Below are positions 18,401-24,413 of a stretch of DNA of 32,330 bases, in pieces. Numbering within the stretch: position 1 is the first letter of the stretch; the number at the start of each line of letters is the position of its first letter. This DNA is from CAIOSQ01 sp044359885. GTDB taxonomy: Bacteria; Pseudomonadota; Alphaproteobacteria; CACIAM-22H2. A model generated the notes under the pieces. It was not told the DNA's origin. It was given only the letters and a program-made list of their open reading frames with translations, and ran no database searches. The stretch is taken from assembly GCA_044359885.1 (NCBI GenBank), contig JBIKLI010000009.1, positions 1 to 32,330 on the forward strand. The letters run 5' to 3'. A program made the translations under genes and the position numbers.

Positions 18401-18976
18401 CCGGCGCGGGGCGCGGAACAGGACGCCGCCTGCATGGCGCGCCCGTCCCGCGGGCGTCAGCGTCGCCCAGGCGGCATAGCGCTCGGCGGCGGCCAGCGCG
18501 GGTCCATGCGCGGCCTCGTCCGCCGACCAGCGCAGGACATGGCGTGCGAAGGACGCCTCGGTCAGCGCCTCGCCGGCCGCGGCTTCGAACTGGGCCGCGA
18601 GCGCCGCGCCGTCGAAGCCAGCCGCGGTCTCGGGCTTGTGCGCCTTGAGCGCGCGGCGCTGGACGAAGCCGCGCTTGGCTTCCCAGACCGGGTCGAGGCT
18701 GCGGGTCGCCGCGGCCAGCGCCCCCAGTTCGGCGCCGATGCCGAAGAGCACGCCCATGAAGCGGTCGAGCGCCGGACCGAGATCGACGATCAGGCCCGAT
18801 TCGTCGAGCGGCAGCAGGCTGTCCGGCGCGGCGCGCGCCGCGAGCAACCGGTTGGCGAGACCGCCGTCCTGGGCCTGGAGCCAGTCGACGAAGGCGCGGT
18901 CGAGGCGGACAAGGCCGTCGCGGGCATGAAGATCGGCGAAGGAGAGGCCGAAGGACAGGTCGAGGCGGTCGGACAT
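15497..18976 (-). CDS. Large fused FAD/NAD(P)/FeS oxidoreductase (GltD-like plus ferredoxin-NADP reductase-like, NfnAB-type arrangement)
   Basis: A 1159-residue protein with three parts. Residues 1-230 are of unknown type. Residues 240-330 hold eight cysteines (244, 247, 255, 279, 311, 319, 322, 326) that could bind two [4Fe-4S] clusters as in the GltD/NfnB N-terminus, followed by a two-dinucleotide-binding flavoprotein (VVGMGPAGYTLA near 385, VVIGGGLTAIDTATES near 555). From about 830 there is a ferredoxin-NADP reductase/PyrK-like module (FMPGQFYRLQNF, VALVGGGLGNAVLFS) ending in cysteines (CMMKEICAQC, FSCFNQ) that could bind another cluster. This is the order of NfnB and NfnA in one chain. 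An electron-transferring or bifurcating role, giving reduced ferredoxin to the ring reductase of the cluster, is inference. It starts 4 bases after the marR stop. Confidence 0.85.
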   Translation of the reverse strand: MSDRLDLSFGLSFADLHARDGLVRLDRAFVDWLQAQDGGLANRLLAARAAPDSLLPLDESGLIVDLGPALDRFMGVLFGIGAELGALAAATRSLDPVWEAKRGFVQRRALKAHKPETAAGFDGAALAAQFEAAAGEALTEASFARHVLRWSADEAAHGPALAAAERYAAWATLTPAGRARHAGGVLFRAPRRIDPASLVPVERIERDGVAMMRLPAHDWRERDAFGLTDPGMDPVQALDQVNYCIWCHPQGKDSCSKGLKDRKTGAFQKSQHGVTLAGCPLEEKISEMHTLRARGHAVAALATIAVDNPLCAGTGHRICNDCMKACIYQKQEPVDIPQAETRVLKDVLALPWGFEIYALLTRWNPLDIRRPLPRPGSGRKVLVVGMGPAGYTLAHHLLNDGHMVVGIDGLKIEPLDPSLSGVGPGGARVPFAPVRDAATLREDLDSRVLAGFGGVAEYGITVRWDKNFLKLIRLLLERRASFALHGGVRFGGTLTLDDAWELGFDHVALCMGAGRPTVIEMKNGLARGVRQASDFLMALQLTGAAKTESIANLQLRMPIVVIGGGLTAIDTATESLAYYARQVEKFAARHDTLAAEGTAPAFAGEEAEIAAEFLAHGRAIRDERARAAAEGRAPRLRDLLEGWGGATIAYRRGLAEAPSYTLNHEEVAKAMEEGVRFAEGLTPVEVVLDRHGHAAGLRVVRKGEAGGEETILPARAILVAAGTQPNTVLAREDGRIRLDGRYFEAIDESGARVSPERAMSKPKSAEVLMHRAADGRFVSFFGDLHPSFFGNVVKAMGGAKQGYPVVSRVLAARPATHVEPAALLARLAHELRARVHEVNRLTPTIVEVVVEAPRAARSFMPGQFYRLQNFETGAPRVDGTVLAMEGLAMTGAWTDPARGLVSVIALEMGGSSDLCAILKPGEDVVLMGPTGAPTETPAGETVALVGGGLGNAVLFSIGRALRQAGSRVVYFAGYKKIQDRYKVAEIEAAADIVIWCCDEAPGFAPGRPQDRSFVGNIVAAMRAYGEGALGDQSVRLADADRIVAIGSDRMMAAVAAARHDVLRPLLKPAHCAIGSINSPMQCMMKEICAQCLQRWVDPATGKETVVFSCFNQDQPLDRVDWAMLNDRLRQNGVAEKLTRAWIDRCLRRLRLRPVAAAAE

Positions 18977-18980
18977 CGCG

Positions 18981-19454
18981 TCAGCTCAGCTTTCGAAGGA
19001 GGTCGACGAAGAGCGCCCGCTGAGCGGCGGGCAGGGGTGCAAGTGTCTCGCGCGTGATGCGGCGGGCGACGGCGACCGCACGTCGCGCCAGACGCTCGCC
19101 CGCCTCGGTCAGGCTGAGGACCATCACGCGGCGATCGTCGGGGTCCGGCTGCCGCGCGACGAGGCCGCGTGCGACCAAGCGCCGCACCACGCCCTGGATG
19201 GTCGCTGGATCCATCGCCGTCATGCGGCCGAGATGGTTCTGCGTCGCCGGACCGCCTTCGCGGATCCGCGCCAGGGCGGCGAACTGGGTCGGGGTCAGGT
19301 CGATCGAACCCATCATCTCGACGAACAGCGACGTATGGCGCTGATGCGCGCGGCGCAGCAGATGCCCGGCCTGATCCTCGAGCCGGTAATCCTCGCGCGC
19401 GCGCTGGCGCGGAGCTTGGGAGGGCGGTGCCACCGCGCGGATCCTCGCCGCCAT
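18981..19454 (-). CDS. MarR family transcriptional regulator
   Basis: This 157-residue protein has the MarR winged-helix fold: LTPTQFAALARIREGG (about 53-68), the recognition region ATIQGVVRRLVARGLVAR (84-101) and the wing RQPDPDDRRVMVLSLTEAG (101-119), including the DxR wing motif. MarR proteins usually repress aromatic-catabolism genes and are released by a small aromatic ligand. It is the first gene of the cluster, 4 bases ahead of the large oxidoreductase. An inverted repeat TCGTA-TGTG-TACGA lies one base upstream of its start codon, so autoregulation is likely. The ligand is probably the substrate or an intermediate of the pathway. Confidence 0.9.
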   Translation of the reverse strand: MAARIRAVAPPSQAPRQRAREDYRLEDQAGHLLRRAHQRHTSLFVEMMGSIDLTPTQFAALARIREGGPATQNHLGRMTAMDPATIQGVVRRLVARGLVARQPDPDDRRVMVLSLTEAGERLARRAVAVARRITRETLAPLPAAQRALFVDLLRKLS

Positions 19455-19500
19455 GTCGTATGTGTACGAACAGAGTGCCGTCGGCGCGCGAGCCGGTCAA
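19455..19500 (-). promoter_or_regulatory. Promoter and operator of the marR-led operon
   Basis: Read on the minus strand, TTGACC (19500-19495), 17 bases, CACTCT (19477-19472), then CTGTTCGTA (19473-19465) and TACGA (19460-19456), giving the inverted repeat TCGTA-CACA-TACGA (19469-19456) directly before the marR ATG. The -35 and the CTGTTCGTA block match those upstream of the hydroxylase genes, with spacing different by one base. Binding of the MarR protein itself is the simplest reading. The untranslated leader would be about ten bases. Confidence 0.6.
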
Positions 19501-19544
19501 GGCGGCTTGCGCGACGGCGGGTGCGGATCTATTTCGCCGGGCGC

Positions 19545-20582
19545 ATGAACGCAAGCGCCGATCCCCTCCGTCCCGTCCGGCTCTGGCTTTTCCTGTGCGC
19601 CGCCCTGATCTTCGCCATGGTGGTGATCGGGGGCATCACGCGGCTGACCGAGTCCGGCCTGTCGATCACCGAATGGCGCCCCATCACCGGCACGATCCCG
19701 CCGCTGAGCCGGGCCGAATGGGACGCGGAGTTCGCCAAGTACCAGCGCATCCCCGAGTTCCGCGAGAAGAACGCCTCCATGACCCTGGACGAATTCAAGG
19801 TCATCTTCTGGTGGGAATATGCCCATCGTCTCTGGGGGCGGCTGATCGGCGTCGCCTTCGCGCTGCCGCTGGCGTGGTTCGCGCTGACGGGGCGGGTGCG
19901 CGGCCGGCTGCTCGGCCGGTTGACGGTGCTGCTGGCGCTGGGCGGGCTGCAGGGCGCGATCGGCTGGTGGATGGTCGCCTCCGGACTGGTCGAGCGGACC
20001 GATGTCAGCCCCTACCGGCTTGCCGTCCATCTGTCGCTGGCGCTGGTCATCTTCGCGCTGATCCTGCGGCTTGCGCTCGAACTCGGCGATGGCGATCCGC
20101 CGCCGCGCCCGGGCCCCTATCGCCCGGCCGGGCGCGCGGTGCTGGCGGCGCTGGGCCTGACCATCGTCGCCGGCGCCTTCGTCGCGGGCAACGACGCGGG
20201 CTTCGTCTACAACAGCTTCCCGCTGATGGACGGGCGGCTGGTGCCGGCCGGCTACGGCGACCTGTCGCCATGGTGGCGAAACGCCTTCGAGAACGTCGCG
20301 GCGGTGCAGTTCAACCATCGCTGGATGGCGATCGCCACCGCGGCGCTGATGCTTGGCTACGCCGCATGGCTGCACACGGCGCTGGCCGAGCCGGGGGTAC
20401 GGCGGCTGGCGGCATGGCTCGGCGTCGCGGTCCTCGGACAGGTCGGGCTCGGGATCCTCGCCCTGCTGCATGCCGTGCCGGTGGCGCTCGGCGCGGCGCA
20501 CCAGGCCGGCGCCGTCATCCTGCTGGCGCTGGCGCTGGCGACCCATCGCGCGGCGTCGCGCAGCGTGCGCACAGCCCGCTGA
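19545..20582 (+). CDS. ctaA: Heme A synthase (COX15/CtaA)
   Basis: A 345-residue integral membrane protein that oxidises heme O to heme A for aa3-type cytochrome oxidase. Eight membrane segments are visible, the first at residues 12-31. The four heme-ligand histidines are present: His94 (WWEYAHRLWGRLIG), His162 (RLAVHLSLAL), His258 (VQFNHRWMA) and His319 (AAHQAGAVILL). Other family signs are GGITRLTESGLSITEWRPITGTIPPL and NDAGFVYNSFPLMDG. The length is normal for the alphaproteobacterial (class-D, COX15-like) type. The ATG at 19545 gives the usual short N-terminus; the frame is open further upstream. It is divergent from marR (90 bases between) and its 3' end overlaps the zur gene by 68 bases on the other strand. 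It shows the organism respires oxygen. Confidence 0.96.
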   Translation: MNASADPLRPVRLWLFLCAALIFAMVVIGGITRLTESGLSITEWRPITGTIPPLSRAEWDAEFAKYQRIPEFREKNASMTLDEFKVIFWWEYAHRLWGRLIGVAFALPLAWFALTGRVRGRLLGRLTVLLALGGLQGAIGWWMVASGLVERTDVSPYRLAVHLSLALVIFALILRLALELGDGDPPPRPGPYRPAGRAVLAALGLTIVAGAFVAGNDAGFVYNSFPLMDGRLVPAGYGDLSPWWRNAFENVAAVQFNHRWMAIATAALMLGYAAWLHTALAEPGVRRLAAWLGVAVLGQVGLGILALLHAVPVALGAAHQAGAVILLALALATHRAASRSVRTAR

Positions 20583-21051
20583 CCTCGACCACGCGCTGCT
20601 CGATCGCGAAGCCCGCCGCCGCAGCCGCGGCGTCCAGCGACGACGCCACGGCGCGGTCGTCCAGTTCGATCGCGGCGCGACAGCTTCGGCAGATCATGAA
20701 CTGGACGTCATGGGGGCGGCCGGGCGCCCGGCAGCCGACATAGGCATTCAGCGACTCGATGCGGTGCACCAGCCCGGCCTGCCGCAGGAAATCGAGCGCG
20801 CGATAGATCGTGGGCGGCGCCACCTTGCGCCGAGACTGGGCCTGCATCGCGGCGAGAAGGTCGTAGGCTCCGACCGGATGGTGGTCGCGCCATACGAGTT
20901 CCAGCACCTGACGGCGCAGCGCCGTCAGCCGTTCCCCCCGCGCCGTGCAGATCGCTTCGGCAGAGCCGATGGCGGTGGCGACGCAGGCACCATGGTCGTG
21001 GTGCGGATCGGGAAAGGCGTCGATGCCGCGCCGGACCGCCCGTCGAGGCAT
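20515..21051 (-). CDS. zur: Fur family regulator, probably Zur
   Basis: This 178-residue protein is a Fur-family repressor. The winged helix is LTALRRQVLELVWRDHHPVGAYDLLAAM (about 42-69) with APPTIYRALDFLRQAGLVHRIES (78-100). Structural zinc ligands appear as two CxxC pairs, Cys121/Cys124 and Cys161/Cys164; the N-terminal extension is His-rich (HHDHGAC, 17-23), as in many alphaproteobacterial Zur proteins. The sequence NAYVGC and the weak HHxH-type Fur signature favour Zur over Fur. It represses zinc uptake genes when zinc is sufficient. It follows the small cysteine-motif protein by 23 bases and overlaps ctaA tail-to-tail by 68 bases, so antisense effects between the two are possible. Confidence 0.88.
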   Translation of the reverse strand: MPRRAVRRGIDAFPDPHHDHGACVATAIGSAEAICTARGERLTALRRQVLELVWRDHHPVGAYDLLAAMQAQSRRKVAPPTIYRALDFLRQAGLVHRIESLNAYVGCRAPGRPHDVQFMICRSCRAAIELDDRAVASSLDAAAAAAGFAIEQRVVEVSGLCARCATPRDGSPAPAPAG

Positions 21052-21074
21052 CGCGCCGACGCGCTCCCCGCCGC

Positions 21075-21389
21075 TCAGAACCGGGGCGCCGCGCCCAGAT
21101 CGGGCAAGGCGGGACCGAGGCCGCAGCCGCAGAGCGGGCAGGCCATGCCGCGCAGCGCCTCGGCGGCGGCGGCTGGCCCCTGCTCGCCCTCGAGTTCGGC
21201 CAGCAATTCGGCGACCAGACGTTCATGCGCGTTGCGGGTCTCGCAGGCGCCGATCAGGGACTGGACGGCCGGCGAAGTCTCTTCCGCGTCGACGATGCGG
21301 AACGCCCGCGACGCCGATGGATATGCCGATGCCGCCAGCGCGGCGGAACCGGCGAGAAGGACGCGCAGCGCGAGGCGCCTGGACATCAT
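21075..21389 (-). CDS. Small exported protein with a CxxCxC motif, unknown function
   Basis: A 104-residue protein I do not recognise. The N-terminus has a twin-arginine-like or Sec signal (MMSRRLALRVLLAGSAALAA, cleavage after about SRA at residue 28). The mature part is small, acidic and helical (AERLVAELLAELEGEQ-like region) with a single Cys49 and a C-terminal CPLCGCG (Cys84, 87, 89), which could bind a metal. The ATG at 21389 was chosen because AAGGA lies 8 bases upstream; 21413 is an alternative. It lies 23 bases ahead of zur on the same strand, so the two probably form an operon, which would fit a metal-related role. That role is inference. Confidence 0.7.
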   Translation of the reverse strand: MMSRRLALRVLLAGSAALAASAYPSASRAFRIVDAEETSPAVQSLIGACETRNAHERLVAELLAELEGEQGPAAAAEALRGMACPLCGCGLGPALPDLGAAPRF

Positions 21390-21474
21390 GGCCTTTTCCT
21401 TCCAATCCGACATCGTGACCGGAATATAGGGCGCGCCCCGCGCGCGCGCCACGCCCCCCGGGCGGCCGGGCCGC

Positions 21475-22974
21475 CTATTCCTTGAAGGCGACGGAGCGGG
21501 TCTTCGAGAAGGCCGGCATCAGGACCAGCAGCAGCAGCAGCGCCGCCAGCGCCAGCATCGCGGCGCTGATCGGACGCATCGCGAAGACAAGGGGATCGCC
21601 GCGCGACAGCAGCAGGGCGCGGCGCAGATGCTCTTCCATCTGCTGGCCCAGGATGAACCCCAGCAGCAAGGGCGCCGGCTCGCAGTCGAGCTTCTTCAGG
21701 ACATAGCCCGCGAAGCCGAACACGGCCATGACGTAGAGGTCGAAGGTCGAGTTGTTCAGGCTGAACACGCCGATCGCGCAGAAGGCGAGGATCATCGGAA
21801 AGAGGAAATGGTACGGGATCGAGATCATCCGGACCCACAGCCCGATCATCGGCAGGTTCAGCACCAGCAGCATCAGGTTGCCGACCCACATCGACACGAT
21901 CAGGCCCCAGAACAGGGCGGGCTGCGAGGTCATGACCTGTGGACCGGGCTGGATCCCCTGCAGGATCATCGCCCCGATCATCAGCGCCATCACCGCGTTG
22001 GACGGGATCCCCAGCGTCAGCATCGGGATGAAGGACATCTGCGCGCCGGCGTTGTTGGCCGCCTCCGGCGCCGCGACGCCCTCGATCGCGCCCTTGCCGA
22101 TAAGTTCCTTGTTCCGCGAGAAGCGCTTCTCGATCGCATAGGCGCCGAACGCGGCCAGAGCCGGTCCGCCCCCGGGAAGGATCCCGAGCATCGAGCCCAG
22201 CGCCGTGCCGCGCAGGATCGGGGCCGCCATGCGCCGCATGTCCTCGCGGGTCGGCATCAGGCCGGAGATCCGCGAACTGGCAAGGTCGCGCCGGCCCTCG
22301 TCCTGGAGATTGGCGATGATCTCGCCGACCCCGAACATCCCCATCGCGACGACCACGAACCCGATGCCGTCGGCGAGTTCGGGGATGCCGAAGGTGTAGC
22401 GCTGCGAACCGGCGTTGACGTCGGTGCCGACGACGCCGAACAGCAGGCCGGCCACGATCATGGCCACGGCGTGCAGGATCGCCCCGTTGGCGAGGACGAT
22501 CGACGCGACCAGTCCCAGCACCATCAGGGCGAAATACTCGGCCGCGCCGAAGGACAGGGCGACCTCGGCCAGCGGCGGCGCGAACAGCGCGATCAGCAGC
22601 GTGCACACCGTGCCCGCGGCGAAGGAGGCGATGGCGGCGGTGGCGAGCGCGCGCCCGGCCATTCCCTGGCGCGCCATGCGGTAGCCGTCGATCGTCGTGA
22701 CGACCGACGAGGTCTCGCCCGGCAGGTTGACCAGGATCGCGGTCGTCGAACCGCCATACTGGGCGCCGTAGAAGATCCCGGCCAGCATGATCAGCGCGGT
22801 CACCGGCGGCATGCCGAACGTGGCGGGCAGCAGCATCGCGATCGTCGCCGCCGGCCCCAGGCCGGGCAGCACCCCGATCGCGGTGCCGAGGAACACCCCG
22901 ATCAGGCAGAACTGCAGATTGACCAGGGTCAGCGAGGTCTGGAACCCGAGCAGCAGATTGGCGAGAAGATCCAT
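21475..22974 (-). CDS. tctA: Tripartite tricarboxylate transporter, large permease TctA
   Basis: This 499-residue membrane protein is the large permease of a TctABC carboxylate transporter. Conserved TctA stretches are GVLPGLGPAATIAMLLPATF, AGIFYGAQYGGSTTAILVNLPGE (two lines of the family signature), PILRGTALGSMLGILPGGGPALAAF and PEAANNAGAQMSFIPMLTLGIPSNAVMALMIGA. About twelve membrane segments are visible and the length is normal. It takes up a carboxylate (citrate-, glutarate- or aromatic-acid-like) with Na+ or H+, delivered by a periplasmic TctC protein. The start at 22974 lies 10 bases after the tctB stop. No tctC gene is in the window; substrate unknown. Confidence 0.95.
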   Translation of the reverse strand: MDLLANLLLGFQTSLTLVNLQFCLIGVFLGTAIGVLPGLGPAATIAMLLPATFGMPPVTALIMLAGIFYGAQYGGSTTAILVNLPGETSSVVTTIDGYRMARQGMAGRALATAAIASFAAGTVCTLLIALFAPPLAEVALSFGAAEYFALMVLGLVASIVLANGAILHAVAMIVAGLLFGVVGTDVNAGSQRYTFGIPELADGIGFVVVAMGMFGVGEIIANLQDEGRRDLASSRISGLMPTREDMRRMAAPILRGTALGSMLGILPGGGPALAAFGAYAIEKRFSRNKELIGKGAIEGVAAPEAANNAGAQMSFIPMLTLGIPSNAVMALMIGAMILQGIQPGPQVMTSQPALFWGLIVSMWVGNLMLLVLNLPMIGLWVRMISIPYHFLFPMILAFCAIGVFSLNNSTFDLYVMAVFGFAGYVLKKLDCEPAPLLLGFILGQQMEEHLRRALLLSRGDPLVFAMRPISAAMLALAALLLLLVLMPAFSKTRSVAFKE

Positions 22975-22984
22975 GCCCGGCGCC

Positions 22985-23470
22985 TCAGCGGATCATCCAG
23001 TAGGGAAGGAACGGTTCGAACAGGCTGCCGAAGATCGGCATCGGCAGGCCGAGGCCCTTGACGAAGACCGTCACGCAGAAGGCCACGAACAGCGCCAGCC
23101 CGCCGAGCGTCCAGGCATCGATCCGGAAGCGGCTGCTGGCGCGGAAGCTGATGCCGCAGAGCGCGATCAGGGCCGGCACGAGACCGAAGGGCACCAGCAG
23201 AAACGCGAAGGCGAGGCAACCGGCGAGGATCAGCAGCACAGGGCGCCAGGCGATCGCGGTCACCGGTTCGCCGTCGCGCAGGAAGGCGCGCGCCAGCGAC
23301 ACGACGCCGATCAGCATCAGAAGCGAAGACAGGACGATCGGAAAGTAGCCGGGCCCCATGCGCGCGGCTGTCCCCATCCGGTAGTTGCGGCCGAACCAGT
23401 AGAACGCGGCGCCGAGCACGACATAGACGACGCCGGCCCAGAAATCCTTCTCGCTCCTGATCTTCGGCAT
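22985..23470 (-). CDS. tctB: Tripartite tricarboxylate transporter, small permease TctB
   Basis: This 161-residue protein has four membrane segments and the TctB pattern: KDFWAGVVYVVLGAAFYWFGRNYRMGTAARMGPGYFPIVLSSLLMLIGV at the N-terminus, then a conserved FVAFCVTVFVKGLGLPMPIF near the C-terminus. It is the small membrane subunit that pairs with TctA encoded 10 bases downstream. The start at 23470 has a run of six G just upstream as a ribosome binding site. A promoter should lie in the 205-base divergent gap before the photolyase operon; I could not pick one with confidence. Confidence 0.92.
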   Translation of the reverse strand: MPKIRSEKDFWAGVVYVVLGAAFYWFGRNYRMGTAARMGPGYFPIVLSSLLMLIGVVSLARAFLRDGEPVTAIAWRPVLLILAGCLAFAFLLVPFGLVPALIALCGISFRASSRFRIDAWTLGGLALFVAFCVTVFVKGLGLPMPIFGSLFEPFLPYWMIR

Positions 23471-23539
23471 GTTCCCCCCGCGTCCCCCGGAACGCGCCAT
23501 GAGGCTAACCGCCGGCGGCGCGACGGCCAAGCCTCTCCA

Positions 23540-23558
23540 CCGCCAGGCCCCCTGGCGG
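23540..23558. repeat. Short hairpin in the divergent tctB/SDR gap
   Basis: CCGCCAGG (23540-23547) and CCTGGCGG (23551-23558) form a perfect 8-pair stem with a 3-base loop. A 10-base palindrome CGGTCGACCG follows at 23560-23569. They lie in the 205-base region between tctB and the photolyase operon, which otherwise holds the REP-like half site at 23588-23603. Operator or leader structure are both possible. Confidence 0.5.
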
Positions 23559-23587
23559 CCGGTCGACCGCCGCGACGGCTTGCCGGA

Positions 23588-23603
23588 GGTTTCCGCGCTG
23601 GAG
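23588..23603. repeat. Possible REP half-site
   Basis: GGTTTCCGCGCTGGAG is an exact 16-base inverted match to bases 6074-6089 of the left REP-like palindrome flanking the RAYT. The second arm is not present, so this is at most a half element or a decayed copy. It lies in an intergenic gap, as REP elements do. Confidence 0.4.
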
Positions 23604-23675
23604 CGCGTGTCGATCGGCTTGTCGCGCGACGCGCGGCGTCTACCTCTTGGGGATGGACAGCAGGCGGAGACGCTC

Positions 23676-24398
23676 ATGACCGCGCCCATTCTCGTCATCG
23701 GCGGCAGCACCGGCATCGGTGCGGCTTTGGCCCGGCGGCTTTCGGCCGGCGGCATGGCCGTCCACGTGATGGCGCGAGCGGGCGAGCGGCTGGACGCCAT
23801 CGCCCGCGAACTCGGCTGCCCGGCCAGCCCCGTCGACGCACGCGATCCCGATGCGCTGGGAGCGGCGGTGGCCGCGGCCAGCGCGGGCGGGCTGTCCGGC
23901 CTCGCCTATTGCGTCGGCTCGATCGTGCTGAAGCCGCTGGCCCAGGTGACCGCAGCCGAGATGGCGCAGGTCTTCGCGCTCAACACCATCGCCCCGGCGA
24001 TGGCGGTCAAGGCCGCGACGGGCAATCTCGCCGCCGGCTCGGGCGTCGTGCTCTTCTCCACCGTCGCCGCGCGCCAGGGCTTCGCCAACCATGTCGCCAT
24101 CGCCGCCGCGAAAAGCGGCGTCGAGGGGCTGACCCTGTCGCTGGCCGCCGAACTGGCGCCGCGGCTGCGCGTCAACTGCATCGCGCCAAGCCTGACGCGA
24201 ACGCCGCTGGCCGCGAAGCTGACCGCCAACGAGACGATGGCGAAGGCGATCGCGGCGCTGCACCCCATCCCACGGCTGGGCGAACCCGAGGATGCGGCGG
24301 CGCTGGCCGCCTTCCTGCTGTCGTCCCAGGCGGGCTGGATCACCGGTCAGGTGATCGGCGTCGACGGCGGCCGCTCCACCCTGCGCACCAAGGGCTGA
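23676..24398 (+). CDS. SDR-fold protein lacking the catalytic tyrosine, photolyase operon
   Basis: A 240-residue short-chain dehydrogenase/reductase-like protein. The nucleotide-binding motif is GGSTGIG (residues 9-15) in place of TGxxxGIG; Asn103 and Ser128 of the catalytic tetrad are present, and Lys146 lies in AIAAAKSGVEG, but the YxxxK tyrosine position (142) is Ile. The C-terminal part is typical (RVNCIAPSLTRTPL, WITGQVIGVDGG). Without the Tyr, ordinary alcohol/ketone chemistry is doubtful; it may bind NAD(P) as a sensor or use another acid. The ATG at 23676 has GGCGGAG about 6 bases upstream; the frame is open further up. The photolyase gene follows after 15 bases. Such SDRs occur with photolyase and NTF2-like genes in light or singlet-oxygen response clusters of Proteobacteria. 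Confidence 0.85.
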   Translation: MTAPILVIGGSTGIGAALARRLSAGGMAVHVMARAGERLDAIARELGCPASPVDARDPDALGAAVAAASAGGLSGLAYCVGSIVLKPLAQVTAAEMAQVFALNTIAPAMAVKAATGNLAAGSGVVLFSTVAARQGFANHVAIAAAKSGVEGLTLSLAAELAPRLRVNCIAPSLTRTPLAAKLTANETMAKAIAALHPIPRLGEPEDAAALAAFLLSSQAGWITGQVIGVDGGRSTLRTKG

Positions 24399-24413
24399 AC
24401 GGTCGGTCATCCC

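Noticed and set aside
15458..19057. A plus-strand open frame of 1199 codons opposite the large oxidoreductase
   Set aside because: Antisense shadow; no recognisable domain, composition biased to Arg/Asp/Gly, while the minus strand encodes a well-conserved enzyme.
23471..23675. ECF (RpoE-ChrR or EcfG type) promoter before the photolyase operon
   Set aside because: I found GGAAC at 23489 and GATC-containing stretches but no matching -10 at the right distance.
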